Of a stretch of DNA of 64,000 bases, positions 45,120 through 54,120 are shown in pieces; the stretch's first letter is position 1; each line of letters starts with the position of its first letter. Origin of the DNA: Pararhodobacter marinus (GTDB taxonomy: Bacteria; Pseudomonadota; Alphaproteobacteria; Rhodobacterales; Rhodobacteraceae); the NCBI RefSeq assembly GCF_003122215.1, contig NZ_QEYD01000008.1, forward strand, positions 1-64,000, read 5' to 3'. The position numbers were made by a program, and so were the translations under genes. The notes beneath the pieces are model-generated. The model was not told the DNA's origin. It was given only the letters and a program-made list of their open reading frames with translations, and made no database searches.

Positions 45120-45175
45120 ACAGGGCCGCGGAAGGGCCGCGAGAGGGGCGCGGGGCGCGCCCCCGTGCGCCCTGG

Positions 45176-45646
45176 TCAGCGGCGGGCGCGGCGGCTGTTG
45201 TTGGCGCCCACGACGACCACTTCGACCGTGGTGTCGAGCTGGGCCTGCGTCATCGCATAGACCGCCGAGATCGTGCGTGCGGCGGCGCCGGGCGCGGCGA
45301 CCGGGGTTCGCGGCGCGGCGGCAACGAAGCGGAAGGTCAGCACGCCGCCCTGCGGGCGGCCGAAATTCTCGGCCACCAGTTGCGGGTCCCACCACCCGGC
45401 CGAGGGCATCACCGCATCGGCGCGGATGATCGCGCCCGACGAGGTCCGCTCGATCGTCAGCGTATCGACCTGCGGCACCAGCGGGCGGAAATCGGCGACG
45501 TTGCTCGTTTCGCCCAGATCGGGGCGCGCGGCTTCCTCCGACGAGGACCCGAACCAGTTGCGCGGATTCATCCGCGACTCGCGCAGGCCGCCGCAGGCGG
45601 TGACACTCAGCGAGGCGATCAGCAGCAGCGCGAGCGGGGTTTTCAT
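45176..45646 (-). CDS. Predicted lipoprotein of unknown function
   Basis: A 156-residue protein with a lipoprotein signal peptide; the lipobox is LSVTAC, with Cys18 as the acylation site, followed by GG (suggesting outer-membrane sorting). The mature part begins with a charged linker (RMNPRNWFGSSSEEAARPD) and has a small beta-rich domain (about 55-150, e.g. VDTLTIERTSSGAIIRADAVMP). I recognise no catalytic motif. It resembles small uncharacterised lipoproteins of Rhodobacterales. Alone on the minus strand, it converges on the UPF0261 gene and is divergent from sufE. Confidence 0.78.
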   Translation of the reverse strand: MKTPLALLLIASLSVTACGGLRESRMNPRNWFGSSSEEAARPDLGETSNVADFRPLVPQVDTLTIERTSSGAIIRADAVMPSAGWWDPQLVAENFGRPQGGVLTFRFVAAAPRTPVAAPGAAARTISAVYAMTQAQLDTTVEVVVVGANNSRRARR

Positions 45647-45831
45647 GGAAGTCCCTCCGGGAGGCAGACGAAAGACGCAGCGGATGCGTCTTCCGCCTAG
45701 CGCAAAGCGGGGCCGTTGAAAAGGGCGGGCTGGACCTTTGGCGCGTGCCGCCCTAGGTCTGGCATCGCAGGGCGCGCGCGCAGGCGCAGGCAGGCGGGCG
45801 CGCGGATCAGGGGCAGCAGGCAGGGCGGCAG

Positions 45832-46257
45832 ATGGCGCAGGACGAGTTCGACGAGATCGCGGAAACCTTCGATTTCCTGGACGATTGGGAAGAGCGCTAC
45901 CGGCATGTCATCGAGCTGGGCCGCGAGTTGCCCGAGATGGACGAGGCGCTGAAAGTGCCCGCCAACAAGGTCAATGGCTGCGCCAGCCAGGTCTGGCTTT
46001 TCCCCCGGATCGAGGACGGGCGGTTCGATTTCATGGGCGACAGCGACGCGATGATCGTGCGCGGGCTGATCGCGGTGCTGCACGCGCTTTATGCCGGGCG
46101 GCCGCTGGCCGAGGTGCCGGGCGTCGATGCAAGCGGGGCGCTGAAACGGCTGGGGCTGGACGAGCATCTGTCCTCGCAGCGCTCGAACGGGCTGCGCGCG
46201 ATGGTCGAGCGGATCCGGCTGGTCGCGGCGCAGGCGCTGGATGGCGGCGATGCCTGA
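45832..46257 (+). CDS. sufE: SufE-family cysteine desulfurase sulfur acceptor
   Basis: A 141-residue protein. The acceptor Cys50 lies in VNGCASQVWL, the defining SufE motif, and EIAETFDFLDDWEERYRHVIELG is the conserved N-terminal helix. SufE receives persulfide sulfur from SufS and passes it to the SufBCD scaffold for Fe-S assembly. Length matches the family. It is not beside a suf operon in this window. The gene overlaps the following TauE/SafE gene by 8-17 bp depending on that gene's start. Confidence 0.94.
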   Translation: MAQDEFDEIAETFDFLDDWEERYRHVIELGRELPEMDEALKVPANKVNGCASQVWLFPRIEDGRFDFMGDSDAMIVRGLIAVLHALYAGRPLAEVPGVDASGALKRLGLDEHLSSQRSNGLRAMVERIRLVAAQALDGGDA

Positions 46258-47068
46258 TCCCACGCTGCTGGCGCTGATGGCGGCGCTGCTGGCGGTGATC
46301 GGCGGGTTCGCCGGGATCATCGCCGGGCTTCTGGGCGTGGGCGGCGGCATCGTGCTGGTGCCGGCGTTTTTCTACGCCTTCACGCTTCTGGGCTATGCCG
46401 GGCCGCAGCTGATGCAGGTCTGTCTGGCGACCTCGCTGGCGACGATCATCGTGACCTCGCTGAAATCGGTGCGCACGCATAACAAGCGCGGCGCCGTGGA
46501 TTGGGAGATCCTGAAAGGCTGGGCAGCCTGGATCGCAATCGGCGCGGTGGTCGGCGTGCTGGCCGCGTCGGGCCTGCGCTCGGTGGCGCTGCAGGCGATC
46601 TTTGGCGGGGTCGGCGTGGTGGTGGGGCTCTACCTGGCGCTGGGACGCGAGCATTGGCGGCTGGGCGAGGCGATGCCGAAAGGCGGCGCGCGCGGGGCGA
46701 CGGGCGCCGGGATCGGGTTCCTGTCGGTCCTGATGGGGATCGGCGGCGGCTCGTTCGGGGTGCCGCTGATGACGCTGTTCGGCGTGCCGATCCATCGCGC
46801 GGTGGCGACGGCGGCGGGTTTCGGGATCACCATCGCCGTGCCCTCGGTTCTGGGTTTCCTGCTGATGCCGATCGACGCGCCGCCGCCCTATACGCTGGGT
46901 GCGGTCAACATCCCCGCCTTCCTGCTGGTCATCGCGATGACCAACCTGACAGCGCCCTTGGGCGTGAAGCTGGCGCATGCGATGGACCCGAAGCCGCTCC
47001 GGCGCGTGTTCGCGGTCTTCATCATGCTGATGGCGCTCAACATGCTGCGCAAGGCGCTGGGATACTGA
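46250..47068 (+). CDS. TauE/SafE-family sulfite/organosulfonate exporter-like permease
   Basis: A 272-residue membrane protein with about eight hydrophobic helices in two related halves, each starting with the family glycine motif (AGIIAGLLGVGGGIVLVPAF and IGFLSVLMGIGGGSFGVPLM). These proteins (PF01925) move sulfite, sulfoacetate or related anions. ATG 46250 is chosen; ATG 46241 would add MAA. It overlaps sufE, but overlap alone does not prove a sulfur role. The convergent permease gene ends 3 bp away. Confidence 0.88.
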   Translation: MPDPTLLALMAALLAVIGGFAGIIAGLLGVGGGIVLVPAFFYAFTLLGYAGPQLMQVCLATSLATIIVTSLKSVRTHNKRGAVDWEILKGWAAWIAIGAVVGVLAASGLRSVALQAIFGGVGVVVGLYLALGREHWRLGEAMPKGGARGATGAGIGFLSVLMGIGGGSFGVPLMTLFGVPIHRAVATAAGFGITIAVPSVLGFLLMPIDAPPPYTLGAVNIPAFLLVIAMTNLTAPLGVKLAHAMDPKPLRRVFAVFIMLMALNMLRKALGY

Positions 47069-47071
47069 GCG

Positions 47072-49591
47072 CTATTCCTGCGCGCGCAGAATGCCGGCAG
47101 GGCGTGCAGCGAGCGGTCTGAGCGCGAAGACGAGGCCCGCCAGAAGCACGGCGAGGATACCCCCGACAACCACGGACAGCGCCGAGCCGGGCGCGAAGCG
47201 ATAGGTCAGCTCCATCACCTGCGTGATCACCGCCCAGGCGGCCAGCCCGCCCGCGCCGATGGCCACGAGACCCGCCGCGCCGCCCATCAGCACCGAGCGC
47301 AACGCGAAGCTCAGCAGGATGCGGCCCCGCGTGGCGCCCACTGTCTTCAGGACGGCAGCCTCGAAGACCCGCGCGCGCTCGCCCGCCGCTGCCGCGCCGA
47401 TCAGCACCACGAAGCCGGTGGCCAGCGTCGCCAGCGCGGCAATCGAGGTGGCGGCGGCCAGCGCGTCCAGCGCCTCGGCGACGCGCTGGGTCGTCTCGCG
47501 GATCGGGATGGCGGTGACGTTGGGCAGGGCGTCGCCGACCGCGCGCAGGATCGCGCCCTCGCTGCCTTCGGGCGCGCGCAGCGTCGCGATGACCGTGTGC
47601 GGCGCCCCGGCAAAGGCCGCGGGGTTGAAGGTCATGACGAAGCCGATGCCGCCGGTCGAGAAATCCAGTTCGCGGAAATTGGCGATGGTGCCGGTGATGT
47701 CGCGGCCCATGACGTTGACCGTGATCGTGTCGCCCAGCGACAGGCCCAGCTCGGCGCCTTCCTCGGCGCCGAAGGAAATCAGCGGCGGGCCGTCATAGCC
47801 GTCGGGCCACCATTCGCCCTGGGTCAGCCGCAAGTCGCCCTGTTCGGCGGCATAGGTCACGCCCCGGTCGCCGCGCAGCACCCAGTGGCTGCCGTATTCG
47901 CGGGCCGGGCGGTCGTTGATCTGGCTGATCACGCCGCGCAGCTGCGGGGCGAGCTGGATGTCGTGGACGCCCTCGAAACCCGAGACGATCCCGCGGAAAC
48001 GGTCGACCTGATCGGGCTGGATGTCGAGGAAGAAGAAGCTGGGCGCACGGTCGGGCATCTCGGTCGAGATGGCGTTGCGCAGGTTGGTGTCAATCTGCCC
48101 CACCGAGGCCAGCACGGTCAGGCCCAGCCCCAGCGACAGCACGACGGCCACCGCGCCCTCGCGCGGGTTGCCCACGGCCCCCAGCGCCAGCCTGAGCGCC
48201 GTCTTGCCGCGCAGGGCGCGGGTCCGCGCAGCGCGGCGCGCCAGCGCCCGCAGGCCGAGCGCCACGACCGACAGGATGGCCAAGGCGCCGGCGATGCCAA
48301 GGGCGGCGCCGAGCGCCAGCTGCCACGTGCCCGAGAACAGCACGGCGGCCGCGATCAGCGCCGCGACGCTGAGGATCAGTGCCAGCAGCGGGCCGGGGCG
48401 CGGGCGCGCGCGGGTGCCGCCGCCGATGCCGCGAAACAGCGCCGCCGCGCGGACCTGCTCGACGCGCGACAGTGGCCAGAGCGTGAAGACCAGCGCGGTC
48501 AGCACGCCGTACAGCGCGGCCTCGCCCAGCGGTTGCCAGTAGATCCCGGCCTGAAGCGGGACGGGCAGGCTTTCCTGCGCGAAGGGCGCCGCCACCAGTA
48601 GCGCGCCCGCGCCCAGCGCGACGCCCAGCCCGACGCCCAGAAGCGTCAGCGCGCCGATCTGCAGGAAATACACGGCGAAAATGGTCCGTCCCTCGGCGCC
48701 CAGCGTCTTCAGCGTGGCGATGACGCCGGTCTTGGCGTCGAGATAGGCGCGCACCGCAGCCGATACGCCGATCCCGCCCACGGCCAGACCGGCCAGCCCG
48801 ACCAGCACCAGGAACGCGCCGATCCGGTCGACGAACCGCGCGACGCCGGGCACCGCGCGGGTGGAATCGCGCCAGCGGATGCCTGCGTCGTGGAACGTGT
48901 CAATGAGCGAACGGCGCACGCGGTCCAGCGTGTCGCCCTCGTTCAGGACAAGCCGGTACGAGGTCTCGAACATCGAGCCCGCGCCCAGAAGTCCCGCCTC
49001 GCGCAGGGGTGCCAGCCCTACCAGCGTACGCGGCCCCAGCGCAAAGCCGGTGCTCACGCTGTCGGGTTCGCGTTCCAGCGCGGCCATCAGGGCGAAATCC
49101 TGCGTGCCCAGCCGGACCGTATCGCCCACTTCCAGCCCCAGCCGGTCGATCAGCACCCGCTCGAGCGCGGCGCCGGGCAGGCCGTCGCGACCGGCCAGCA
49201 TCTGCGCCACGGACATCGCGGGCTCGAACCGGGCCTCGCCGACAAGCGGCCAGTTGGCGTCGATGCCCTTCACCTGCGTCAGCGCGCGGTCGCCATCGGG
49301 CCCCACGGCCATCGAGCGGAAATCGACCACCTCGCCCCAGGCGGCGGCGTTCTCGTCCAGCCAAGCGCGTTCGGCGTCCCCCGCGAAGCGATAGGTCAGC
49401 TCAAGCTCGGCATCGCCGCCCAGAAGCGCGCGCCCCTCGCGGGCCAGCCCGGCCTCGATCGCTGATCCGACCGATCCTACGGCGGCGATGGCGCCCACGC
49501 CCAGCGTCAGGCACAACAGGAAGATGCGGAAGCCGCCAAGGCCCCCGCGCAGTTCGCGGCGGGCCAGGCGGGCGGCAACGGCCAGGCTCAT
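47072..49591 (-). CDS. ABC transporter permease, YbbP/FtsX-MacB type
   Basis: An 839-residue permease. An N-terminal transmembrane helix (FRIFLLCLTLGVGAIAAVGS) and a large periplasmic MacB-like domain are followed by a first FtsX domain (about 250-370), two further helices, a second periplasmic domain (about 495-690) and a second FtsX domain at the C-terminus (ATSIAALATLATGFVVLIGA onward). This duplicated arrangement matches E. coli YbbP (804 residues), thought to be a mechanotransmitting or lipid-related export system. It starts at ATG 49591, overlapping the ATPase stop by 4 bp. Confidence 0.9.
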   Translation of the reverse strand: MSLAVAARLARRELRGGLGGFRIFLLCLTLGVGAIAAVGSVGSAIEAGLAREGRALLGGDAELELTYRFAGDAERAWLDENAAAWGEVVDFRSMAVGPDGDRALTQVKGIDANWPLVGEARFEPAMSVAQMLAGRDGLPGAALERVLIDRLGLEVGDTVRLGTQDFALMAALEREPDSVSTGFALGPRTLVGLAPLREAGLLGAGSMFETSYRLVLNEGDTLDRVRRSLIDTFHDAGIRWRDSTRAVPGVARFVDRIGAFLVLVGLAGLAVGGIGVSAAVRAYLDAKTGVIATLKTLGAEGRTIFAVYFLQIGALTLLGVGLGVALGAGALLVAAPFAQESLPVPLQAGIYWQPLGEAALYGVLTALVFTLWPLSRVEQVRAAALFRGIGGGTRARPRPGPLLALILSVAALIAAAVLFSGTWQLALGAALGIAGALAILSVVALGLRALARRAARTRALRGKTALRLALGAVGNPREGAVAVVLSLGLGLTVLASVGQIDTNLRNAISTEMPDRAPSFFFLDIQPDQVDRFRGIVSGFEGVHDIQLAPQLRGVISQINDRPAREYGSHWVLRGDRGVTYAAEQGDLRLTQGEWWPDGYDGPPLISFGAEEGAELGLSLGDTITVNVMGRDITGTIANFRELDFSTGGIGFVMTFNPAAFAGAPHTVIATLRAPEGSEGAILRAVGDALPNVTAIPIRETTQRVAEALDALAAATSIAALATLATGFVVLIGAAAAGERARVFEAAVLKTVGATRGRILLSFALRSVLMGGAAGLVAIGAGGLAAWAVITQVMELTYRFAPGSALSVVVGGILAVLLAGLVFALRPLAARPAGILRAQE

Positions 49592-50319
49592 TGCGCGGCC
49601 TCGGGCCGGGTATTATCGGGCCGGGTCTTGCGGGTCTCGCCGTCGATGCTGCCGTCGCGTAGCCCGATCACCCGGTCGCAGCGGTCTGCCAGTTCGGGCG
49701 CGTGGGTCACCAGCACCAGCGTCGCGCCGTGCCGGTCGCGCAGGCCGAACAGCAGCTCCATGATCGCTTCGCCATTGGGGCCGTCCAGATTGCCCGTCGG
49801 CTCGTCCGCCAGCAGGATCGCCGGGCGCGGCGCGGCGGCGCGGGCCAGCGCCACGCGCTGCTGCTCGCCGCCCGACATCTGCGCGGGATAATGGTGCATC
49901 CGCTTGGCGAGGCCCACGGCGGTGAGCTCGGCCTCGGCCCGCTCGAACGCATCCTTGCGGCCCGCAAGTTCCAGTGGCGTCGCCACGTTTTCCAGCGCGG
50001 TCATCGTCGGGATCAGGTGAAAGGACTGGAAGACCACCCCCATATTCCCGCGCCGGAAGCGGGCGAGCGCGTCTTCGTTCATCGTTGTCAGGTCGTGCCC
50101 CAGCGCCATGACGCTGCCGCCCGTGGCACGCTCGAGTCCTCCCATCAGCATCAGAAGCGAGGATTTCCCCGACCCCGACGGCCCGATCAGCCCGACCGAC
50201 TGGCCCTGCTCAATTTCCAGAGAGATCCCCTTGAGGATCTCGACAGGCCCGGCATTGCCTTGCAAGGTCAGAGAGGCATCACGCAGCGACAGAACAGGCG
50301 AGACGATGGAATCCGGCAT
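49588..50319 (-). CDS. ABC transporter ATP-binding protein, YbbA/LolD type
   Basis: A 243-residue ABC ATPase. Walker A is IGPSGSGKSSLL (about 45-56), the signature is MSGGEQQRVALARA, Walker B is ILLADEPTGNLDG and the H-loop is LVTHAPEL. It powers the YbbP-like permease encoded next. The ATG at 50317-50319 has AAAGGA nine bases upstream. The divergent tesA gene begins, on current evidence, at an ATG that overlaps this one (CATG). The same tesA/ybbAP neighbourhood exists in E. coli, which supports the assignment. Confidence 0.93.
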   Translation of the reverse strand: MPDSIVSPVLSLRDASLTLQGNAGPVEILKGISLEIEQGQSVGLIGPSGSGKSSLLMLMGGLERATGGSVMALGHDLTTMNEDALARFRRGNMGVVFQSFHLIPTMTALENVATPLELAGRKDAFERAEAELTAVGLAKRMHHYPAQMSGGEQQRVALARAAAPRPAILLADEPTGNLDGPNGEAIMELLFGLRDRHGATLVLVTHAPELADRCDRVIGLRDGSIDGETRKTRPDNTRPEAAQ

Positions 50320-51025
50320 GAAAAAAGTCCTTTGTACCTTCAGCCGATATGGGGTCTCGGACTGGGCAGGCAAGCTTCGCAGGGCGGTGACGGTTGGGCT
50401 TTTCACGCTGGGGGCCGGAATTTCTGTCGCACAGGCCGAAACGCTCAGGATCACGGCACTGGGGGACTCGCTGACACAGGGCTACGGGCTGGAACAGGGC
50501 GAGGGGCTGGTGCCGCAATTGCAGGCCTGGCTCGATGCGCGGGGCCACGATGTCGAAATCCTGAACGCCGGCGTCAGCGGTGACACGACCAGCGGCGGAC
50601 TGGCGCGGCTTGACTGGACGCTGGCGGACGAACCGGACGCGATGATCGTGGCGCTGGGCGGGAACGACCTGCTTCGGGGGATCGACCCGGCGCTGAGCCG
50701 CGACAATCTCGACCGGATCCTGTCGCGGCTGGAGACCGAGCAGATCCCCGCCTTGCTGGTGGGTCTGCCCGCGCCCGCCAATTACGGGCCCGAGTATCAG
50801 CAGGATTTCGCCGCCATGTATCCCGAGCTTGCCGCCGAGCACGACGCGCTTCTGGTGCCCGACATGCTGGCGCCGCTGATGGCGCGGGTGGAATCCGGCG
50901 CCGCGCCGGAAACCGTCATGCAGGGCGACATGGTCCACCCCAACGCGACGGGGGTCGGGCTGGTGGTCGAGCAACTGGGTCCGGTGGTCGAAGAGCTTCT
51001 GACGCGCGCCGGCGGCAATTCCTGA
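50318..51025 (+). CDS. tesA: Arylesterase / multifunctional thioesterase TesA (SGNH hydrolase)
   Basis: A 235-residue SGNH hydrolase. A hydrophobic export signal (AVTVGLFTLGAGISVAQA) ends near residue 40. Catalytic blocks follow: GDSLTQGYG (Ser), NAGVSGDTTSGG (Gly), ALGGNDLLRG (Asn) and GDMVHPNATG (Asp/His). It hydrolyses acyl esters or acyl-CoA in the periplasm. ATG 50318 gives an unusually long n-region and a start codon overlapping that of the divergent ATPase; GTG 50387 would give a shorter signal peptide and a 67 bp divergent promoter region, so the start is uncertain. Confidence 0.9.
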   Translation: MKKVLCTFSRYGVSDWAGKLRRAVTVGLFTLGAGISVAQAETLRITALGDSLTQGYGLEQGEGLVPQLQAWLDARGHDVEILNAGVSGDTTSGGLARLDWTLADEPDAMIVALGGNDLLRGIDPALSRDNLDRILSRLETEQIPALLVGLPAPANYGPEYQQDFAAMYPELAAEHDALLVPDMLAPLMARVESGAAPETVMQGDMVHPNATGVGLVVEQLGPVVEELLTRAGGNS

Positions 51026-51026
51026 G

Positions 51027-51833
51027 TCAATGCGCCGGGCGCTGCACGGTATCCAGAACCGAGCGCCCGCCATCCAGCGTCATCACCTGCCCGGTCATGA
51101 AGGCCGACGCGCCCGAGGCGAGGAACTGCGCCAGTTCCGCCACTTCCGAGGCGGTGCCGATCCGGTGCAGGGGCGTCCCCTGAATGATCGAATCGCGGTA
51201 TTCGGGATGTTCGGCAATCGTGTCGCGCAGCGTCCCCGACATCAGCGAACCGACCGCGATGGCATTCACCCGGATCGCATGGGGGGCCAGCGCCACGCCC
51301 ATCGAGCGCGTCATCTGTTCCAACGCGGCATTTGAGATCGAGAACCCCATCAGTTGCGGCTGGGTGCGATGCGCGGCGATCGACGAGATGTTGATGATCG
51401 TCCCCGCTTCCTGCGGCTTCTCGTCTTCCTGCTCGGCCTGCAGGATCATCCGGCGCGCCACCGCCTGCGAGGTCCGCAGCGCGACATTGAGATTCTGGTC
51501 GAGAAGTGTTTCGACCGAGTCGTCGGCGGCATCCAGCGGATCGGTCAGCATGAAGGACCGGGTGGCATTGATCAGCACGTCGACGCGGTCGAAGGCATCG
51601 AGCGTGGTCGACAACAGGTTCGCCACCGCCAGTTTCTCGCGCAGATCGCCGACGAAAAGGCGGCAATTCTCGGAACTGGCCAGATCGTCGCAATTGCTCT
51701 TCAGCCGCTTCTCGTTCTGGTCCGAGAACACGACATTCGCGCCCTCATCCAGGAAGTGCCGGGCGATGGCATGGCCGATGCCGGTCGCGGCGCCGGTGAT
51801 GATGGCGGTCTTGCCCTGGATCGAGAAACTCAT
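51027..51833 (-). CDS. SDR-family protein lacking the catalytic Tyr and Lys
   Basis: A 268-residue classical-SDR fold. The NAD(P) motif TGAATGIGHA (13-22) is intact and the C-terminal FLASGASAFMTGQVMTLDGG is typical. The active site is not: the Ser is present (ISS, 149-151), but the YxxxK motif reads FSISN, so Tyr is Phe164 and Lys is Asn168. The usual NNAG is INAT at 88-91. It probably binds a dinucleotide without normal oxidoreductase activity. ATG 51833 overlaps the stop of the rsmC-type gene (ATGA). It converges on tesA with a 1 bp gap. Confidence 0.88.
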   Translation of the reverse strand: MSFSIQGKTAIITGAATGIGHAIARHFLDEGANVVFSDQNEKRLKSNCDDLASSENCRLFVGDLREKLAVANLLSTTLDAFDRVDVLINATRSFMLTDPLDAADDSVETLLDQNLNVALRTSQAVARRMILQAEQEDEKPQEAGTIINISSIAAHRTQPQLMGFSISNAALEQMTRSMGVALAPHAIRVNAIAVGSLMSGTLRDTIAEHPEYRDSIIQGTPLHRIGTASEVAELAQFLASGASAFMTGQVMTLDGGRSVLDTVQRPAH

Positions 51834-52897
51834 GCGCGGCGTCCCCGGGTCTGCGCCACGCGACCGCGCGGCGCCTGAGCGGGCGCGCGCTGCGGCCCCT
51901 CGGCATGGAAGATCTTGAAGCTGTTGGTGCCCGGCAGCTCGCTGTGCTTGCGGAAACACTCGGCCAGCGTCGCCTCGTAGGGCAGATGCCGGTTGGCGAC
52001 CATGAACAGCTGGCCCGAGGGCTTCAGCATCGCCGCCGCGGTGCGGATGAACTGCGCACCCAGCCTTGGGTTGGCGTCGCGGCCCTGATGGAAGGGCGGG
52101 TTCATGATCACCGCATCAAGCTGCAATTTCAACAGGCTGGTCGCGTCGGCCCAGTGAAAGCGCGCGCGGGGATCGGTGACGTTCTCTTTCGCACAATCGA
52201 GCGCGCGGATATCGGATTCGATCAGGTGAAGCTCGGCCAGTCCGGGCGCCATCGCCAGCAATTGCGCCGACAGATAGCCCCAGCCCGCACCCAGATCGGC
52301 CGCGACGCCTTTCAGCCCGGCGGGAAAGGTGCTGGCCAGCAGCGCCGAGGCCGGGTCGATCCCGTCCGCCGAGAACAGGCCGGGCAGCGTGCGGTAGCTG
52401 CGCGTCTCGTCCTGCGCCTGACCGGGCAGGGCGCGCCAGTCGGCCAGCGTGTCGGTGCCGTCCGTGGCGTCGAACCACGCGATCTTGCCATGGCCCTTGG
52501 CGATGGCCTCGCTCAGGTCGACGCGGGCGCGCAGATCCTTGAGCGTGGTATCGGCGCCGTCGGTCTTCTGCCCGTCGACGATCACCGGCCCGCGGGTCAG
52601 CGCCACCGCCTGTGACAGCAGGTCGCGCCCTTCCGCCCGTCCGCGCGGCAGGCAGACCATCGCGGCGGCGTAGGGACCCTCGGCCGCCGGGATGCAGGCA
52701 TAGCCCTGCGCCTGGAATGCCGAGACGTCGGCGGCATGGGGCGACACGATCACCACGCGCTCGCGCGGGAGAGGGGTCAGCATTTCGCCGGCATGGGGGT
52801 GGAAGACGGCTATCGTGCCGCTGTCGGGCAGCACCAAGCCTGCCTCGAGGGCAAGCTCAAGCCGCAGCGCGCGCGGCGCCGGATCATTGAGGGACAT
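51830..52897 (-). CDS. Class I SAM-dependent methyltransferase, RsmC-like (16S rRNA m2G)
   Basis: A 355-residue protein with two tandem Rossmann-like halves, as in RsmC (343 residues in E. coli). The N-terminal half lacks a SAM motif. The C-terminal half has the SAM-binding VAADLGAGWGYLSAQLLA (about 200-217), an acidic LIESDIRALD and the catalytic AVIMNPPFHQG, which is typical of N2-guanine methyltransferases. The terminal 25 residues are a basic tail (RGRVAQTRGRRA). ATG 52897 is chosen; GTG 52906 is also in frame. It follows clpS after 25 bp and overlaps the SDR gene. Confidence 0.85.
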   Translation of the reverse strand: MSLNDPAPRALRLELALEAGLVLPDSGTIAVFHPHAGEMLTPLPRERVVIVSPHAADVSAFQAQGYACIPAAEGPYAAAMVCLPRGRAEGRDLLSQAVALTRGPVIVDGQKTDGADTTLKDLRARVDLSEAIAKGHGKIAWFDATDGTDTLADWRALPGQAQDETRSYRTLPGLFSADGIDPASALLASTFPAGLKGVAADLGAGWGYLSAQLLAMAPGLAELHLIESDIRALDCAKENVTDPRARFHWADATSLLKLQLDAVIMNPPFHQGRDANPRLGAQFIRTAAAMLKPSGQLFMVANRHLPYEATLAECFRKHSELPGTNSFKIFHAEGPQRAPAQAPRGRVAQTRGRRA

Positions 52898-52922
52898 GCG
52901 CGTCACAGGGCGCGGGGACGCC

Positions 52923-53267
52923 CTACTCCTTTTCCAGGGTGCATTGCAGCGGATGTTGGTGGCGCCGGGCGAAGTCCATCACCTGCGCGACCTTGGTTTC
53001 GGCGATCTCGTAGCTGAAGACGCCGACCACGGCGAGGCCCTTCTTGTGGACCGTGAGCATGATCTCGAACGCCTGGCTGTGGTTCAGCCCGAAGAAGCGT
53101 TCCAGAACATGGACCACGAACTCCATCGGCGTATAATCGTCGTTGAGCAGCAGGACCTTGTACATCGGCGGCTTTGCCGTCCGCGTGCGCGTCTTCAGCG
53201 CAATACCCGGATCGCCGGGATCGCCATCGCCGTCCTTGCGCTCGGTCATCGTGGGGGACAGAACCAT
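52923..53267 (-). CDS. clpS: ATP-dependent Clp protease adaptor ClpS
   Basis: A 114-residue adaptor. A flexible charged N-terminus of about 35 residues precedes the conserved core: [20 protein letters not shown], with the N-degron-binding Asn-Asp, and the [20 protein letters not shown] strand-helix. ClpS delivers N-end-rule substrates to ClpAP. The usual partner clpA is not next to it in this window. It appears to head a minus-strand unit with the rsmC-like and SDR genes. Confidence 0.95.
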   Translation of the reverse strand: MVLSPTMTERKDGDGDPGDPGIALKTRTRTAKPPMYKVLLLNDDYTPMEFVVHVLERFFGLNHSQAFEIMLTVHKKGLAVVGVFSYEIAETKVAQVMDFARRHQHPLQCTLEKE

Positions 53268-53357
53268 GCGGTGTTTGAGCCTGAGTGACAGATTCGCGTT
53301 AAACCGACTATATAGCGCCGATTATCTTCAAGAAAACCCTACCAGCCGCGAGCAGCC

Positions 53358-54053
53358 ATGCAACTGACCACGATCGGGCTCGATGCCGACGATACGCTCT
53401 GGCATAACGAGCGCTTCTTTACCCTGACGCATCAGCGTTTCGCCGAATTGCTGTCCGACCATGCCGAACCCGGGCATCTGGCCGAAAGGCTGCTCGATGC
53501 CGAACGGCGCAATCTGGGGCAATACGGGTTCGGGGTGAAAGGCTTCACGCTGTCGATGATCGAAACCGCCATCGACGTGACCGAGGGGCGCGTGCCGGGC
53601 ACGGTGATCGGCCAGATCATCGCCGCCGGGCAAGAGATGCTGGCCCATCCGATCGAATTGTTGCCGGGCGCGCAGGAGACGGTCGAACGGCTTGCCGACG
53701 GGCACCGGCTGGTGCTGATCACCAAGGGCGATTTGCTGGACCAGGAGCGCAAACTGGCGCAGTCGGGGCTGGGCGATCTGTTCGACGCGGTCGAGATCGT
53801 CAGCCACAAGACGCCCGAGATCTATGCGCAGATCTTCGAACGGCACGGTGACGGGCCCGAGAGGGCGCTGATGGCCGGCAATTCGATGAAATCCGACGTC
53901 GTCCCGCCCATCGAGGCGGGCGCGTTCGGCGTCTTCGTGCCGCACGGGCTGGAATGGGCGCTGGAACGGGCCGAAGCCCCCGAAGACCATCCGCGCTTTC
54001 GGCGGATTTCCACCTTGTCGGAACTGCCCGATCTGTTGGCCGATCTGCGCTGA
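53358..54053 (+). CDS. HAD-superfamily hydrolase
   Basis: A 231-residue HAD phosphatase. Motif I is GLDADDTLW (Asp9 nucleophile, Asp11 acid/base), motif II is VLITKGD, motif III Lys is in VSHKTPEIYAQI and motif IV is MAGNSMKSDVVPPIEAG (one acidic residue in the second block). A helical cap lies between motifs I and II (about 20-105). It resembles the YjjG/PynA-like group of small-molecule phosphatases, but the substrate is unknown. It is divergent from clpS across 90 bp and followed by a hairpin-bearing leader before the carboxypeptidase gene. Confidence 0.88.
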   Translation: MQLTTIGLDADDTLWHNERFFTLTHQRFAELLSDHAEPGHLAERLLDAERRNLGQYGFGVKGFTLSMIETAIDVTEGRVPGTVIGQIIAAGQEMLAHPIELLPGAQETVERLADGHRLVLITKGDLLDQERKLAQSGLGDLFDAVEIVSHKTPEIYAQIFERHGDGPERALMAGNSMKSDVVPPIEAGAFGVFVPHGLEWALERAEAPEDHPRFRRISTLSELPDLLADLR

Positions 54054-54120
54054 TCCCCGATCTAGTGGCCGTGCCCGGTGGCGCTGCAATATCTGGGATT
54101 CACGTGAACAACGCGCGAAA

